Of a DNA stretch of 6,900 nucleotides, positions 5,951 through 6,900 are shown one piece after another. A program made the position numbers and the translations under genes. Within the stretch, counting starts at the first letter, position 1. Each line of letters starts with the position of its first letter. The notes beneath the pieces were generated by a model. That model saw nothing but the letters and a program-made list of their open reading frames with translations. It made no database searches and was not told the origin of the DNA. Origin of the DNA: an uncultured Slackia sp. (GTDB taxonomy: Bacteria > Actinomycetota > Coriobacteriia > Coriobacteriales > Eggerthellaceae); the NCBI GenBank assembly GCA_900553655.1, contig USEQ01000069.1, positions 1 through 6,900 on the forward strand. The letters are read 5' to 3'.

Positions 5951-6900
5951 CTACGAATTCGCCGTTGAGGCTGCCGACCCCTTGGCGTCGAGGATATTTT
6001 GCCAATCCTTGCCCATGACAACCAGAATGTCGGTCTCAAACGAATAGTTGATCGCGTCATAAACGGCACGACCCGTCCCAAGGGTTGCGACAAGCGCTTC
6101 GGCTTTCGCTTCGTCATCTTCCTTCTGATAAACGACAAGCGTACTATCATAGACCGCCTGGGCCGCATTGCCGACTTCCGTGACGTTGAATCCGGCGTTT
6201 TTCAAAAGTTCAGAAGCATCCAGAGCGGCACCCTCAACGCCGCCGCCGTTGTTGACCGTGATAGAGAACGAAGCAGGGTCGACGGAGCTGAGGAGGTCTT
6301 GTTTATCCTGCTGCAACGCCTCACCCTGCTGCATGCGCTCCATCATCGCGCTCCATTCATCGGCGATGGGAACCTGGTAGCTAACACCGTTGACCTCGGA
6401 TGCGTACGTGGGCATGGTGCCGACCATGATGGAGCCCGGCGCGATATCGCGCAGCGACGAGAGGAACGCGAACGCACCTTTTAGATCGAAGTCGGACTGA
6501 ACCCAGCCTGCATATTCGTCCATGTTCATATAGAAAGACATCTTGCCCATGCCGACAAAGCGCTCGAAAAGCGCCTGCGCCACAAGAGCGTCGTTCGCGC
6601 CTCGCTGCTGCTCGGCGAGAGAGACGAAATCATTCGCGCGGCAGAAATACAACGCCTGTTCGCCGTTCAAAAGCTGAGGACCCGAAGCAATGGCAGAAGA
6701 CCCAGCATCGGGGTCGTTCACGATTTCGGGGACATCGACCTGTATGCCCCCGAGAGCGTTGACAAGCGAAACGAAGCCAGATGCGTCTGTCTTCACGTAG
6801 TGGGAAACCTGGACGTCTGAGAGTTCTTCGACGGCCTTGACCACTTCGGCATCGCCGCCTACAGATTGCGCGTCGCCGAGACGATGCGTCGCGCCGTCCG
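5951..6900 (-). CDS. LCP (LytR-CpsA-Psr) family protein with LytR_C domain, 3' part
   Basis: LCP proteins are membrane-anchored extracellular ligases that move lipid-linked glycopolymers onto peptidoglycan. The gene enters from the right edge: 315 C-terminal residues are seen, and an internal GTG at 6844 is not the start because LCP-like sequence continues upstream to the window edge. Counting from the first visible residue, the end of the catalytic domain holds HRLGDAQSVGGD (5-16), FVSLVNALGGIQVDVP (42-57), LNGEQALYFCRANDF (77-91) and EQQRGAND (96-103). A LytR_C domain follows at about 210-300, with the turn VNNGGGVEG (215-223) and a closing VVMGKDW. The N-terminal membrane anchor and the first catalytic arginines lie outside the window. 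R87 and R99 match active-site arginines, but the second arginine of the usual RxR pair is N89. The polymer substrate cannot be told from sequence. The gene stops with TAG at 5951-5953. Confidence 0.93.
   Translation of the reverse strand, partial: DGATHRLGDAQSVGGDAEVVKAVEELSDVQVSHYVKTDASGFVSLVNALGGIQVDVPEIVNDPDAGSSAIASGPQLLNGEQALYFCRANDFVSLAEQQRGANDALVAQALFERFVGMGKMSFYMNMDEYAGWVQSDFDLKGAFAFLSSLRDIAPGSIMVGTMPTYASEVNGVSYQVPIADEWSAMMERMQQGEALQQDKQDLLSSVDPASFSITVNNGGGVEGAALDASELLKNAGFNVTEVGNAAQAVYDSTLVVYQKEDDEAKAEALVATLGTGRAVYDAINYSFETDILVVMGKDWQNILDAKGSAASTANS

Noticed and set aside
5361..6047. A 228-codon plus-strand open frame crossing the lgt-LCP gap
   Set aside because: It is antisense to lgt and to the end of the LCP gene, which are certain, and it shows no recognisable domain.
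1..6900. Search for CRISPR arrays, tandem repeats, tRNA, insertion sequences or a defence island
   Set aside because: No regularly spaced repeats, cloverleaf, transposase motifs or integration sites were seen. AddAB is a housekeeping repair system rather than a new defence module.

Overview
The window reads as ordinary chromosomal sequence from a strictly or facultatively anaerobic, moderately high-GC bacterium, most likely an actinobacterium of the class Coriobacteriia (Eggerthellaceae or Slackia-like). That placement is an inference. It rests on the base composition, the clear Shine-Dalgarno sites, a complete two-iron superoxide reductase (typical of anaerobes), an LCP-LytR_C protein of actinobacterial style, and a divergent AddAB-type nuclease-helicase. 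All six genes lie on the minus strand, so transcription runs from high to low coordinates. Coding density is high, no gap exceeds 150 bases, and I see no mobile element, tRNA, rRNA or CRISPR array.

In order of transcription: (1) 6900-5951, the 3' part of an LCP-family cell-wall glycopolymer ligase with a C-terminal LytR_C domain, followed by a strong GC-rich hairpin without a U-tract. (2) lgt (5879-5055), the prolipoprotein diacylglyceryl transferase. (3) After 50 bases containing overlapping inverted repeats, desulfoferrodoxin/superoxide reductase (5004-4624). (4) A 144-base gap with a hairpin, a 13-base palindrome and a good sigma70-like promoter, then a 76-residue NifU C-terminal-domain Fe-S scaffold (4479-4249), closed by a canonical intrinsic terminator. 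(5) An addB-addA operon: addB (4118-1452), a compact AddB-like PD-(D/E)XK nuclease with Fe-S cysteines, then addA (1445 to beyond position 1), a UvrD/AddA-type superfamily 1 helicase whose C-terminal half lies outside the window.

Functionally the window combines envelope biogenesis (LCP ligase, Lgt), oxygen defence and iron-sulfur supply (superoxide reductase, NifU-like scaffold), and double-strand-break repair (AddAB). The last two groups may be linked, because AddB-type nucleases carry an Fe-S cluster and the NifU-like gene lies immediately upstream, although a terminator separates them. I found no convincing undescribed system. The points most worth checking are the shortened, Walker A-less AddB with an unusual C-terminal cysteine spacing, the inverted repeat spanning the lgt stop codon upstream of the superoxide reductase, and the palindrome upstream of the NifU-like promoter.
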